Of a DNA stretch of 64,000 nt, positions 52,557 through 62,449 are shown piece by piece (the stretch's first letter is position 1; each line of letters opens with the position of its first letter). Below the pieces are notes generated by a model. It did no database searches. It saw nothing but the letters and a program-made list of their open reading frames with translations, and was not told the origin of the DNA. The position numbers and the translations under genes are program-made. Origin of the DNA: Mesorhizobium sp. M4B.F.Ca.ET.058.02.1.1 (GTDB lineage Bacteria; Pseudomonadota; Alphaproteobacteria; Rhizobiales; Rhizobiaceae); assembly GCF_003952505.1 (NCBI RefSeq), contig NZ_CP034450.1:2170001-2234000 (forward strand), written 5' to 3'.

Positions 52557-52787
52557 ATGAGCTGCCCGGAACTCAACGTCGCGCTCGGCGACACCGCCAC
52601 CGAGATCTCGCAAACCGCCATCGCACGCGGCAAGGTCGCCAATACCAGCGTGCCGAACTGGCTGCTGGGCGGCGAGCGTGTGAAAACGGTCGTGGCCAAT
52701 CGCGAAACGGCCAAAATCGAACGACTGCAGCAACAGCAGCAGGCGATAGTCACGGCGCGAAAGCGTCAGTGCGCGTCCACGCAATGA
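52557..52787 (+). CDS. Small hypothetical protein
   Basis: A 76-aa protein (MSCPELNVALGDTATEISQT ... ERLQQQQQAIVTARKRQCASTQ), mostly helical, with Gln-rich coiled-coil character near the C-terminus and two cysteines near the ends. The same frame is open upstream for about 36 codons (INPGKYDRMSCPEL ...) without an ATG, GTG or TTG start, so the gene may be a truncated form of a longer lipoprotein or secreted protein. I do not recognise a function. Confidence 0.45.
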   Translation: MSCPELNVALGDTATEISQTAIARGKVANTSVPNWLLGGERVKTVVANRETAKIERLQQQQQAIVTARKRQCASTQ

Positions 52788-52814
52788 TTTGCCTCTGACA
52801 GGTGACGTTTCAGA

Positions 52815-54434
<1,620 letters not shown>

Positions 54435-54435
54435 C

Positions 54436-55557
54436 TCAGCGGTCCTTGGGGTCGAGCGCGTCGCGCAGGCCGTCGCCAACGAAATTCAGCGCGAACAATG
54501 TCGAGACGAGGAAGAAGGCCGGGAACAGAAGCAGCCAATTGGCGCTACCGATGTTCTTGGCGCCTACCGAGATCAGCACACCCCAGCTGGTCATCGGCTC
54601 CTGCACGCCCAGACCGAGGAAGGACAGGAAGCTTTCCAGGATGATGACCTGCGGCACCAGCAGCGTCATGTAGATCACCACGGGGCCGAGCAGGTTGGGG
54701 ATGACGTGGCGCATCAGGATGCCGCGCTGGCCGACACCCATGGCTTCGGCCGCCTGAACATATTCCTGCCGCCGGATCGACAGCGCCTGGCCGCGCACGA
54801 TGCGCGCCATGTCAAGCCACAGCACGGCGCCCACGGCCAGGAACATCAGCACGAAGTTGCGGCCGAAGAACACCACCAGCATGATGACGAAGAAGATGAA
54901 GGGCAGCGAATAGAGCACGTCGACGATGCGCATCATCACCTCGTCGACCCTGCCGCCGGCAAAGCCGGCCGCAGCGCCATAGAGCACGCCGATCACCACC
55001 GCCACGACGCCGGCAAGCAGGCCGATGGCCAGCGATATGCGCCCGGCCATCAGCGTGCGCGACAGCAGATCGCGCCCGGTGTTGTCGGTGCCAAACAGGA
55101 AATACTGCTGCTTGATCGACGCGCTCATCGTCGCTTCGAGACCATCCGGCGACTTGCTCTCGATCTTGGTGCCGTCGAAAGCGTCTGAGCGGTCGAGATA
55201 GCGGATGTTGCGGTCGTCGATCGGCTTGGTCGAGGTGACGGTGACGATGACGCGGCTGCCGTCCTGGTGCCATTCCTTGATGTCGACGCGCATCCGCTTG
55301 ATGGCGTCGGTAAGCGCGGTCTGGATCATGTCGGGCTTCGGATAGGCCGAAAGGCTCGGCGGCGTGCGCACATAGTCGCCATAGATCGTGGTGTATTCGT
55401 GCGGCACCAGGGATGGGCCAAACACGCTGATCAGCGCAATGAAGGCAAGATAATAGAGGCTGAACATGGCGGCGCGGTTGGCCTTGAGGCGCGCCCAGGC
55501 ATCGCCCCAGAGCGAGCGGCCAACGACGGCCGGGGCCGGGGCTGCGATATCAGTCAT
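54436..55557 (-). CDS. Peptide ABC transporter permease (OppC/YejE-like)
   Basis: A 373-aa inner-membrane permease. A short cytoplasmic N-terminus and first helix (MFSLYYLAFIALISVFGP) are followed by a long periplasmic insertion (about 70-150), then five helices with the EAA-type loop (QAAEAMGVGQRGILMRHVIPNLLGPVV). The large insertion is a feature of the Yej/OppC subgroup. It overlaps the OppB gene end by 8 nt and is followed by the ATPase gene with a 1-nt gap. Confidence 0.9.
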   Translation of the reverse strand: MTDIAAPAPAVVGRSLWGDAWARLKANRAAMFSLYYLAFIALISVFGPSLVPHEYTTIYGDYVRTPPSLSAYPKPDMIQTALTDAIKRMRVDIKEWHQDGSRVIVTVTSTKPIDDRNIRYLDRSDAFDGTKIESKSPDGLEATMSASIKQQYFLFGTDNTGRDLLSRTLMAGRISLAIGLLAGVVAVVIGVLYGAAAGFAGGRVDEVMMRIVDVLYSLPFIFFVIMLVVFFGRNFVLMFLAVGAVLWLDMARIVRGQALSIRRQEYVQAAEAMGVGQRGILMRHVIPNLLGPVVIYMTLLVPQVIILESFLSFLGLGVQEPMTSWGVLISVGAKNIGSANWLLLFPAFFLVSTLFALNFVGDGLRDALDPKDR

Positions 55558-56473
55558 AGCGCACCCTTGGGTCGACGACCGCGTACATGACATCGACGAT
55601 CAGGTTGAAGACGATGGTGAAGATGGCGATCACCACCACCGTTCCCATGACCAGCGTGTAGTCGCGGTTCAGAGCGGCATCGACGAAGTAGCGGCCGACG
55701 CCCGGAATGGAAAAGATGGTCTCGACGATGACGGAGCCGGTGAGCAGCGCCGCCGCCGCCGGGCCGGTGAAGGAGACGATCGGCAGGATCGCGCCGCGAA
55801 GCGCATGCTTGACCACCACCGACCAGTCGGACAGGCCGAGCGCGCGGGCGGTGCGGATGTGATGGGACCGCAAGCTCTCGATCATCGAGCCGCGCATCAG
55901 CCGGGCGACGATCGCGATCTGCGGCAGCGCCAGTGTCAGCACCGGGCCGACCTTGTTGATCAGGGCGCCGTCGCCCCAGCCGCCGATCGGCAAGAGCTTC
56001 CAGGTCAGGCCGAACAGGAGCTGGATCACCGGCGCGATGACGAAAGTTGGAATCGTGCTGCCGGCCGTCGCCAGCGCGATCACGGCATAGTCGCCAAGCT
56101 TGTTCTGGTTGAGCGCGGCGACGGTGCCGAGCACGCTGCCGAGCAGCAAGGCCAGCAGCAGCGCCGAGGAACCGAGCTGGACCGAGATAGGCAGCCCCTT
56201 GGCGAACAGTTCGGTGACGGTGAAATCCGGCATATTGTAGCTCGGGCCGAAATTGCCGCGCAAAAGATTACCGAGATAGTGGACATATTGCAGCCAGAGC
56301 GGATCGCCCAGGCCGAACTGCGCTTCCAGATTGGCCCTTATTTCCGGACTCAGGCCCCGCTCCTGGTTGAACGGGCCGCCCGGCGCGACACGGATCAGGA
56401 AGAACGCCACCGTCACGATGACGAATAGCGTCGGGATGGCGGTCAACAACCGCCGGAAGACATAACGCAGCAT
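55550..56473 (-). CDS. Peptide ABC transporter permease (OppB/YejB-like)
   Basis: A 307-aa permease with the OppB family start (MLRYVFRRLLTAIPTLFVIVTVAFFLIRVAPGGPF), six hydrophobic helices and the EAA loop (ARALGLSDWSVVVKHALRGAILPIV). It pairs with the OppC-type permease to form the channel. It is separated from the substrate-binding protein gene upstream by 175 bp, so expression may be uneven across the operon. Confidence 0.92.
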   Translation of the reverse strand: MLRYVFRRLLTAIPTLFVIVTVAFFLIRVAPGGPFNQERGLSPEIRANLEAQFGLGDPLWLQYVHYLGNLLRGNFGPSYNMPDFTVTELFAKGLPISVQLGSSALLLALLLGSVLGTVAALNQNKLGDYAVIALATAGSTIPTFVIAPVIQLLFGLTWKLLPIGGWGDGALINKVGPVLTLALPQIAIVARLMRGSMIESLRSHHIRTARALGLSDWSVVVKHALRGAILPIVSFTGPAAAALLTGSVIVETIFSIPGVGRYFVDAALNRDYTLVMGTVVVIAIFTIVFNLIVDVMYAVVDPRVRYD

Positions 56474-56648
56474 CGGCGCCCCGCTTCAGCCAGGGTGACA
56501 GCTCTCCAAACGAAGACCCATAACGCTGGCGTATCTGATCTTCGCACCGGCATTCCCGAAAATCCAACCCGACTTTCGGCCCGGTACGACGACAGACCGC
56601 GGCCGCCGCTGCCCAAAATGGGAGCGGCGGCACGGCCAAGGTTTCTTG

Positions 56649-58241
56649 TCAGTCCTTGGAGATGAAGCGGGACGGATGGATGTCCATCACATTGTCGTCG
56701 AAGCCATGCAGCTTCGAGGAAACGATGTCGTGGAAGCTGTAGTAGAGAAGCGGGATCTGGCCAACGTCGTCGACGAGGACGCGCTCCGCCTCGGCCAGCT
56801 CCTTCATGCGTTCCTCGGGCTTGCCGCCGGCGGCGGCTGCCTTGTCCATCGCAGCCTCATAGGCCGGGCTGTTGTAGTTGGAGTAGTTGTTGCCGCTCGC
56901 CTTGCGCGAGATGCCGAGGAAGGTCTCCGGATCCTTATAGTCGGCGATCCAGGCGGCGCGGGCGACGTCGTAGTTACCCTTCTGCTCGAGGAAGCCGTAA
57001 TGGGTCTTGGTGTCGGTGTTGAGCAGCGTCACCTCGACGCCGAGCGGCTTCAGCTGCTCCTGGATGGCGACCGCCGTGTTCTTGTGGTTCTCCGAGGTGT
57101 TGTAGCGGATCTCCATCTTCAACGGATGCTCGGGCGTGTAGCCGAGTTTCTCGAGGATCTTCTTGGCAGCGTCCTCGCGGTCGATCTGCGGCATGTCGGC
57201 GTATTTGGCCACTGCCGGCGTGTATCCCTCGATGCCCGGAGGCACCATCGAATAGCCGGGCAGCATCGAGTTCTGCCAGACTTTCTCGGCGAGGAAGTCG
57301 CGATCGATTGCCATCGAGATGGCGTTGCGCAGCTCGACATTGTCCCACGGCGCCTTGTCGGTCTTGATCGCGTAATAATAGGTGCCGAGATATGGACCAA
57401 CGCGGACCTGGTCGCCGAATTTGGTCTTGAGATCGGCAAGCTGTTCGGTCGGCAGGTCACCATAACTGTCGAGTTCGCCGGCCTCGAAGCGCTTCATCGC
57501 AGACGAGCGATCCTCAGTCGGGATGTAGTTGACGACGTCCATTTTGACGGTCCCGGCGTCCCAGAATTTCGGATTCTTGACCAGCTTGAGATGGTCGTTG
57601 GGCACCCATTCGGCCAGCGTATAGGCGCCGTTGGAAACCAGCTTGCCCGGCTTGATCCAGTCGGCGCCGAGCTTGTCTATGGAGGCCTTGTTGACCGGAT
57701 AGGTCGCCTGGTGGGTCAGCATCTCCAGGAAATAGGGCGTCGGCGCCTTCAGCGTCACTTCCAGCGTGTTGGCGTCCACCGCCTTCACGCCCATGTCCTC
57801 TGCCTTGCCTTTCTTGGTGTTGAAGTCCTCAGCGCCCTTCACCGGATAGAGCATCGAGGCGTATTCGGCAGCGGTGGCCGGATCTTCCAGCCGATGGAAC
57901 GAATAGACGAAATCGTCCGCCGTCACCGGGCTGCCATCCGACCAGAGGCCGTCCTTGCGCAGCTTGAAGGTGTAGACAGTGCCGTCGTCGGACACGGTCC
58001 AGCTTTCCGCGGCGCCCGGGATGAGGTTCGTCTTCTGGTCATGCATGACCAGGCCCTGGAACAGGTCGCGTATGATATCGGCTTCGTAGACCGTCGACGT
58101 TTTGTGCGGATCGACGGTCTCCGCCTCGGCGGCGGATCCGCGGTTGTAAACGGTCTCGGCGAAAGCCGGCGTGTAGAAGGTGCCCGCGGCCAAGGCCATG
58201 GTCGTGGCGAACACCGTCGCCTTCAGCACATTTTTCAGCAT
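56649..58241 (-). CDS. Peptide ABC transporter substrate-binding protein (OppA family)
   Basis: A 530-aa SBP_bac_5 protein with a cleavable signal peptide (LKATVFATTMALAAGTFYTPAFA). The mature protein has the family motifs TVDPHKTSTVYEADIIRDLFQGLVMHD and DGSPVTADDFVYSFHRLEDP, then FKLRKDGLWS. It binds peptides or peptide-like compounds in the periplasm for the adjacent permease. GGGAGA precedes the ATG. First gene of the transporter operon. Confidence 0.93.
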   Translation of the reverse strand: MLKNVLKATVFATTMALAAGTFYTPAFAETVYNRGSAAEAETVDPHKTSTVYEADIIRDLFQGLVMHDQKTNLIPGAAESWTVSDDGTVYTFKLRKDGLWSDGSPVTADDFVYSFHRLEDPATAAEYASMLYPVKGAEDFNTKKGKAEDMGVKAVDANTLEVTLKAPTPYFLEMLTHQATYPVNKASIDKLGADWIKPGKLVSNGAYTLAEWVPNDHLKLVKNPKFWDAGTVKMDVVNYIPTEDRSSAMKRFEAGELDSYGDLPTEQLADLKTKFGDQVRVGPYLGTYYYAIKTDKAPWDNVELRNAISMAIDRDFLAEKVWQNSMLPGYSMVPPGIEGYTPAVAKYADMPQIDREDAAKKILEKLGYTPEHPLKMEIRYNTSENHKNTAVAIQEQLKPLGVEVTLLNTDTKTHYGFLEQKGNYDVARAAWIADYKDPETFLGISRKASGNNYSNYNSPAYEAAMDKAAAAGGKPEERMKELAEAERVLVDDVGQIPLLYYSFHDIVSSKLHGFDDNVMDIHPSRFISKD

Positions 58242-58412
58242 GAAGTTCTCCCTGTCGGCGCGGCCCCTCAGCCACACCTTTTACGTGTTGACGCCCCTGA
58301 ACCAATTTTGGTCGCTTTTGGGCGTGCCACCGATCGCTTCCGGCGGCTGGTGGCAGGACACTAGACAGACAGATATCCGATTTCAACCGAGTCGTGCTGT
58401 GTGCACGCTTGA

Positions 58413-58437
58413 CGCTAAGTTAGCGCGCAATCGCTAA
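58413..58437. promoter_or_regulatory. Three alternating half-sites upstream of the oppA operon
   Basis: CGCTAA (58413-58418), TTAGCG (58420-58425) and CGCTAA (58432-58437) form a 13-bp palindrome (centre G at 58419) followed by a third half-site in inverted orientation. It lies between oppA (start 58241, minus) and the TadE-type gene (plus). It may be an operator for either. Confidence 0.5.
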
Positions 58438-58529
58438 AACAGCGGCAACTTAAGCAAAAACATGACGTTCAACTTGCTGCACCTAGCGGTTGCTCCATCC
58501 GTTTTCTGTTTTTGCAGTGCGGATTTGGC

Positions 58530-58988
58530 ATGCTCCGCACTATGCTGCAGGACCCAAAAAGCCGTGTTTCGTGGTCTCGTTTCCGGGCTGATGCCGTCGG
58601 GACAACGGCGGTCGAATTCGCCATGCTGGCGCCGCTTTTCATCCTGCTTCTGCTCGGAATGGTTGCATATGGCATCTATTTCGGAGCCAGCCATTCGGTC
58701 CAGCAGATCGCCGCCGACGCGGCGCGAACGGCGATAGCCGGGCTGAACCAGACCGAGCGGCAGGCCCTGGTCACCGATTTCATCAATCACGACGTCGCCG
58801 GCTACCCCTTCGTCGACGCGCACAAGCTGACGGTCGACGCCAAGGACAGCGTCATCGACGGCAGCCAGTTCGTGGTTTCGGTGAGCTACGACGCGCGCGA
58901 CCTGCCAATCTGGAACCTGCTGGACAGCCTGCCGATGCCCTCGATGACGATCAAGCGCCAATCGACGATCCGGGTCGGTGGCATATGA
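58530..58988 (+). CDS. TadE-like pilus assembly protein
   Basis: A protein of about 152 aa. The TadE-type prepilin-like segment GTTAVEFAMLAPLFILLLLGMVAYG (about 25-50) has the Gly and the +5 Glu. A periplasmic C-terminal domain follows. TadE and TadF/TadG are pseudopilins of Flp (Tad) systems. Start uncertain (58530 or 58542). It is coupled to the following TadG-like gene by a 4-nt overlap. No other tad/cpa genes are in the window. Confidence 0.85.
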   Translation: MLRTMLQDPKSRVSWSRFRADAVGTTAVEFAMLAPLFILLLLGMVAYGIYFGASHSVQQIAADAARTAIAGLNQTERQALVTDFINHDVAGYPFVDAHKLTVDAKDSVIDGSQFVVSVSYDARDLPIWNLLDSLPMPSMTIKRQSTIRVGGI

Positions 58989-60808
58989 TGCGCGCCACTG
59001 CTGTCGCGATGCTGCGATCGAGCCGCAGGCTGATCGCCGATAGTCGCGCCAACTTCGCCGTCATGGCGGCGCTGAGCGCGCCGGTCGCGCTGGCGCTGAC
59101 AGCCTTCGCGGTCGACGAAGGCGCGCTGTTCAACGAGCGCCGCGCGGCACAGTCGATCGTCGATCTCGCGGCGATCACCGCCGCGGCCAACATCAACAAT
59201 GCCGAGAAGGCGGTGCTGACCACGCTGAAGGACAACGGCTTCAACTCGGTCGCCGTCCAGAAGCAGGGGACGACCATCGAGCCGACGGCCAGCAAGGCGG
59301 TCGTCCAGGTGGTGCCCGGCCGCTACTCCGGCGTCAGCGCGATCGCCGCCGGAAGCCGTTTCGAGGCGGGCAAGCTGCCTTACAACGCCGTCCAGGTGTC
59401 GCTGAAGAAGAAGGGCACTCTCTATTTCGGCGCGATGATGATGAAGCCGCCGGTGATCGGCACGACGGCCACCGCCAGCGCCCAGGCGGAGGCCGCGTTT
59501 TCGGTCGGGTCGAGGCTCGCCAGCCTCAATGGCGGCGTCGTCAACGCGCTGCTCGGCGGGCTGCTCGGCACCAACATCTCGCTCAGCGTGATGGATTACA
59601 ACGCGCTGGCATCGGCCGATATCGACGTGCTTTCCTTCACCGACGCGTTGGCGACGGAACTGCGGCTGACGGGCGTGAGCTATTCGGACGTGCTGGCTTC
59701 GAAGGCCACAGTCGGCCAGATCGCCACTGCCATGGCCGATGTCCCCGGGCTCGACCGCACCTCCAAGCTGGCGCTGCAGACGATGGCGGCCGGCGCCACC
59801 AACATGGTCAAGATCCCGCTCAGCCACCTGATCGATCTCGGCTCCGTCGGCAGTCTCGGCGTCGGGCAGAAGCCGGCCGGGCTGTCCGTCGCCGCGAGCG
59901 CCATGAGCATGGTGACGGCGGCGGCGGCACTTGCCAACGGCACCAACCAGGTCCAGCTCAATCTCGGCGCGACGATACCGGGCTTGACGTCCACCACGCT
60001 CAGCATCGCCATCGGCGAGCCGCCACAATCCTCGCCGTGGCTGAAGGTCGGCGAGGCCGGCACCGTGGTGCGCACCGCGCAGACCCGCATCAAGCTGAAT
60101 GCCAGCGTCGGCCTCGGGAACGGGAACAACGGCGGCGGCTACGGCAATGGCAACGGGAGCGGCAACGCCGGCACGAATTTGGGTGGCGGCATCAAGCTGC
60201 TCGCCGTCAACCTGCCGCTCAATGTCGAGGTGGCCTATGCCGAAGCAAAGCTCACCGACGTAAGTTGCCCGACCGGGCGTCCCGACAGCCTGAAGGTCAC
60301 GATCGCGGCACAGCCCGGCGTCGTCGCCGCGCACCTTGCCGACACCAACGCCAGCGGCTTTGCCGACTTCACCAAGCCGCAATCGTTCAGCGACGCCGAA
60401 ATCGCCGACGTCAGCGTCAAGCTTTTGCTGGTCAACCTCAGCCGGCTGCAGATCAACGGATCTTCGGCGTTCTCGGTCACCAACATGGCGCCGACGAACC
60501 TGACGTTCAATGCCACCGAGATCGCTGCCAAGACGATGAAAACAGTGTCGACGAAGAACCTGACGCAGTCGCTCTCCACCTCGCTGGTCAACAACCTGTC
60601 GCTGTCGGTCAAGGCGCTGGGCGCCGGGCTCGACGTCACCGCCCTGCTCAGCACCGTGAAGCCGGCGGTGGTGACGGTGCTCAACGGCGTGACCGCGCCG
60701 GTCGACAACCTGGTCTACAACGTGCTTGGCGCGCTCGGCGTGCATGTCGGCGAAGCCGATATCCGGGTGACCGGCGGGACCTGCGGACGCTCCGTGCTGG
60801 TGCAGTAG
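58985..60808 (+). CDS. TadG-like protein with Gly/Asn-rich linker
   Basis: A 607-aa protein. An N-terminal TadE/TadG-type transmembrane segment (SRANFAVMAALSAPVALALTAFAVDEGALFNERR, about 20-55) anchors a long periplasmic region that begins like the Flp pilus assembly protein TadG, with a helical AQSIVDLAAITAAANINNAE stretch. A Gly/Asn-rich linker (about 376-402) divides the periplasmic portion; the C-terminal half has no family that I recognise. A weak disulfide pair (SCP and GTCG) is possible. It follows TadE in an overlapping pair. Confidence 0.8.
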   Translation: MMRATAVAMLRSSRRLIADSRANFAVMAALSAPVALALTAFAVDEGALFNERRAAQSIVDLAAITAAANINNAEKAVLTTLKDNGFNSVAVQKQGTTIEPTASKAVVQVVPGRYSGVSAIAAGSRFEAGKLPYNAVQVSLKKKGTLYFGAMMMKPPVIGTTATASAQAEAAFSVGSRLASLNGGVVNALLGGLLGTNISLSVMDYNALASADIDVLSFTDALATELRLTGVSYSDVLASKATVGQIATAMADVPGLDRTSKLALQTMAAGATNMVKIPLSHLIDLGSVGSLGVGQKPAGLSVAASAMSMVTAAAALANGTNQVQLNLGATIPGLTSTTLSIAIGEPPQSSPWLKVGEAGTVVRTAQTRIKLNASVGLGNGNNGGGYGNGNGSGNAGTNLGGGIKLLAVNLPLNVEVAYAEAKLTDVSCPTGRPDSLKVTIAAQPGVVAAHLADTNASGFADFTKPQSFSDAEIADVSVKLLLVNLSRLQINGSSAFSVTNMAPTNLTFNATEIAAKTMKTVSTKNLTQSLSTSLVNNLSLSVKALGAGLDVTALLSTVKPAVVTVLNGVTAPVDNLVYNVLGALGVHVGEADIRVTGGTCGRSVLVQ

Positions 60809-60811
60809 CCG

Positions 60812-62449
60812 TTAGCCTGCCTGTCCGATAAAACAAGCCAGCGGCGGTAAGGACAGCGCATCCTCCTGGATCGTCGCGCTCGCGCCGAGATCAATCGCTT
60901 CAATAGGCCCTAGCTCCGGCGGCAGTGTCCAATTTGCCGGCTCGCTGGCGAAGTTGAAAACGCAGACTAGCCTTTCACCGCCTCCCTCGCGGACGAAGGC
61001 AAGGACATCGCCTTCGGCATCCAGAAAGCGGATCGACCCGCCGACAAGCGCCGAGTGCCGCTTGCGCAAGGCGAGCATCGCCCGATAGGCGGCAAGCACC
61101 GATCCCTCCTCGCCGTTCTGGACGTCCACGGCGCGGGCGCGGTGGCTGGCCGGCACCGGCAGCCAGGGCCTGCCGGTCGTGAAGCCGCCATTGTCGGCGC
61201 CGTGCTCCCAGGCCATCGGCGTGCGGCAGCCGTCCCTGCCCTTCACGCCTGGCCAGAAGCGGATGCCGAGAGGGTCGCGCAGATCCTCGAAGGTGAGTTC
61301 CGCTTCCTCCAGGCCGAGTTCCTCACCCTGATAGAGGCAGATCGAGCCGCGCAGGCAGGCGAGTAGCGCGATCGAGAATTTCGCCACCCTGTCCGGCTCG
61401 CCGCCCGGCCGCGTCCAGCGGCTGACATGGCGCACGACATCATGGTTGGAGAACGCCCAGCAGACCCAGCCGTCGGCGACCGTGCTTTCGAAGGCCTCAA
61501 CGCAGCCGCGTATGTGCGCCGCCGAGAATTGCGGCCCGAGCAGGTCGAATGTGTAGCACATCTGCAGCCTGTCGCCGCCGGAGGTGTAGGCGGCGAGCGT
61601 CCGCAGCGAACGGTCCTCGTCGCCGACCTCGCCGACCGCGGCGCGGTCCTGGTACTCGTCGAGCAGCGCGCGGAAGCGGCGCAGGAAATCGAGGTTCTCC
61701 GGCCGCGTCTTGTCGAACAGATGCTCCTGGAAGGCATAGGTGGTGGTGGCGCCGTTGATGCCGGCGACGCTTTCCGCCAGAGGCGGGTTGTCGCGCAGCC
61801 AGCGGTCATGGAAATAGTAGTTGACCGTATCCAGCCGAAAGCCGTCGACGCCGCGCTCCAGCCAAAAGCGCACCGTGTCGAGCACCGCGTCCTGAACCTC
61901 CGGATTGTGGAAGTTGAGGTCGGGCTGGGCGGCGAGGAAATTGTGCATATAGTACTGCCGGCGAGTGGCATCCCACTCCCAGGCCGGCCCGCCAAACAGC
62001 GACAGCCAGTTGTTGGGCGCATTGCCGTCGGCCTTGGCATCGGCCCAGACGTACCAGTCGGCCTTCGGGTTGTCGCGGCTGGCGCGGCTCTCGACGAACC
62101 ATTCATGCTTGTCGGACGAGTGCGAGATCACCTGGTCGATGACGACCTTCAGGCCGAGCCGGTGCGTCTCGGCGATCAGTGCATCGAAATCCTCCAGCGT
62201 GCCGAACATCGGATCGACGTCACGATAGTCCGACACGTCGTAGCCCATGTCGGCCATGGGCGACTTGAAGAAGGGCGACAGCCAGATGGCGTCGACGCCG
62301 AGCGAGGCGACATGCACGAGCCTGGCGGTGATGCCCTTGAGATCGCCGCTGCCGTCGCCCGTCGTGTCCTGGAAGGAGCGCGGATAGATCTGGTAGATGA
62401 CGCAGCCGCGCCACCAGTCGGACCCGCGCCGCCCATTGCCATCAGTCAT
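60812..62449 (-). CDS. Alpha-glucosidase / GH13 alpha-amylase family enzyme
   Basis: A 545-aa GH13 (alpha/beta)8 barrel enzyme. Conserved regions are I DQVISHSSDKH, II GFRLDTVNYYFHD with the nucleophile Asp, III VGEVGDED with the acid/base Glu, and IV FSNHDVVRHVSRW. The start (MTDGNGRRGSDWWRGCVIYQIYPRSFQDTTGDGSGDLKGI) is typical of oligo-1,6-/alpha-glucosidases and trehalose-type hydrolases, so maltose, isomaltose or trehalose derivatives are candidates. The ATG at 62449 overlaps the GlgX stop (TGATG). It is convergent with TadG. Confidence 0.9.
   Translation of the reverse strand: MTDGNGRRGSDWWRGCVIYQIYPRSFQDTTGDGSGDLKGITARLVHVASLGVDAIWLSPFFKSPMADMGYDVSDYRDVDPMFGTLEDFDALIAETHRLGLKVVIDQVISHSSDKHEWFVESRASRDNPKADWYVWADAKADGNAPNNWLSLFGGPAWEWDATRRQYYMHNFLAAQPDLNFHNPEVQDAVLDTVRFWLERGVDGFRLDTVNYYFHDRWLRDNPPLAESVAGINGATTTYAFQEHLFDKTRPENLDFLRRFRALLDEYQDRAAVGEVGDEDRSLRTLAAYTSGGDRLQMCYTFDLLGPQFSAAHIRGCVEAFESTVADGWVCWAFSNHDVVRHVSRWTRPGGEPDRVAKFSIALLACLRGSICLYQGEELGLEEAELTFEDLRDPLGIRFWPGVKGRDGCRTPMAWEHGADNGGFTTGRPWLPVPASHRARAVDVQNGEEGSVLAAYRAMLALRKRHSALVGGSIRFLDAEGDVLAFVREGGGERLVCVFNFASEPANWTLPPELGPIEAIDLGASATIQEDALSLPPLACFIGQAG

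Noticed and set aside
52263..52800. Genomic island insertion at tRNA-Pro
   Set aside because: There is no integrase, no direct repeat of the tRNA 3' end and no composition change downstream.
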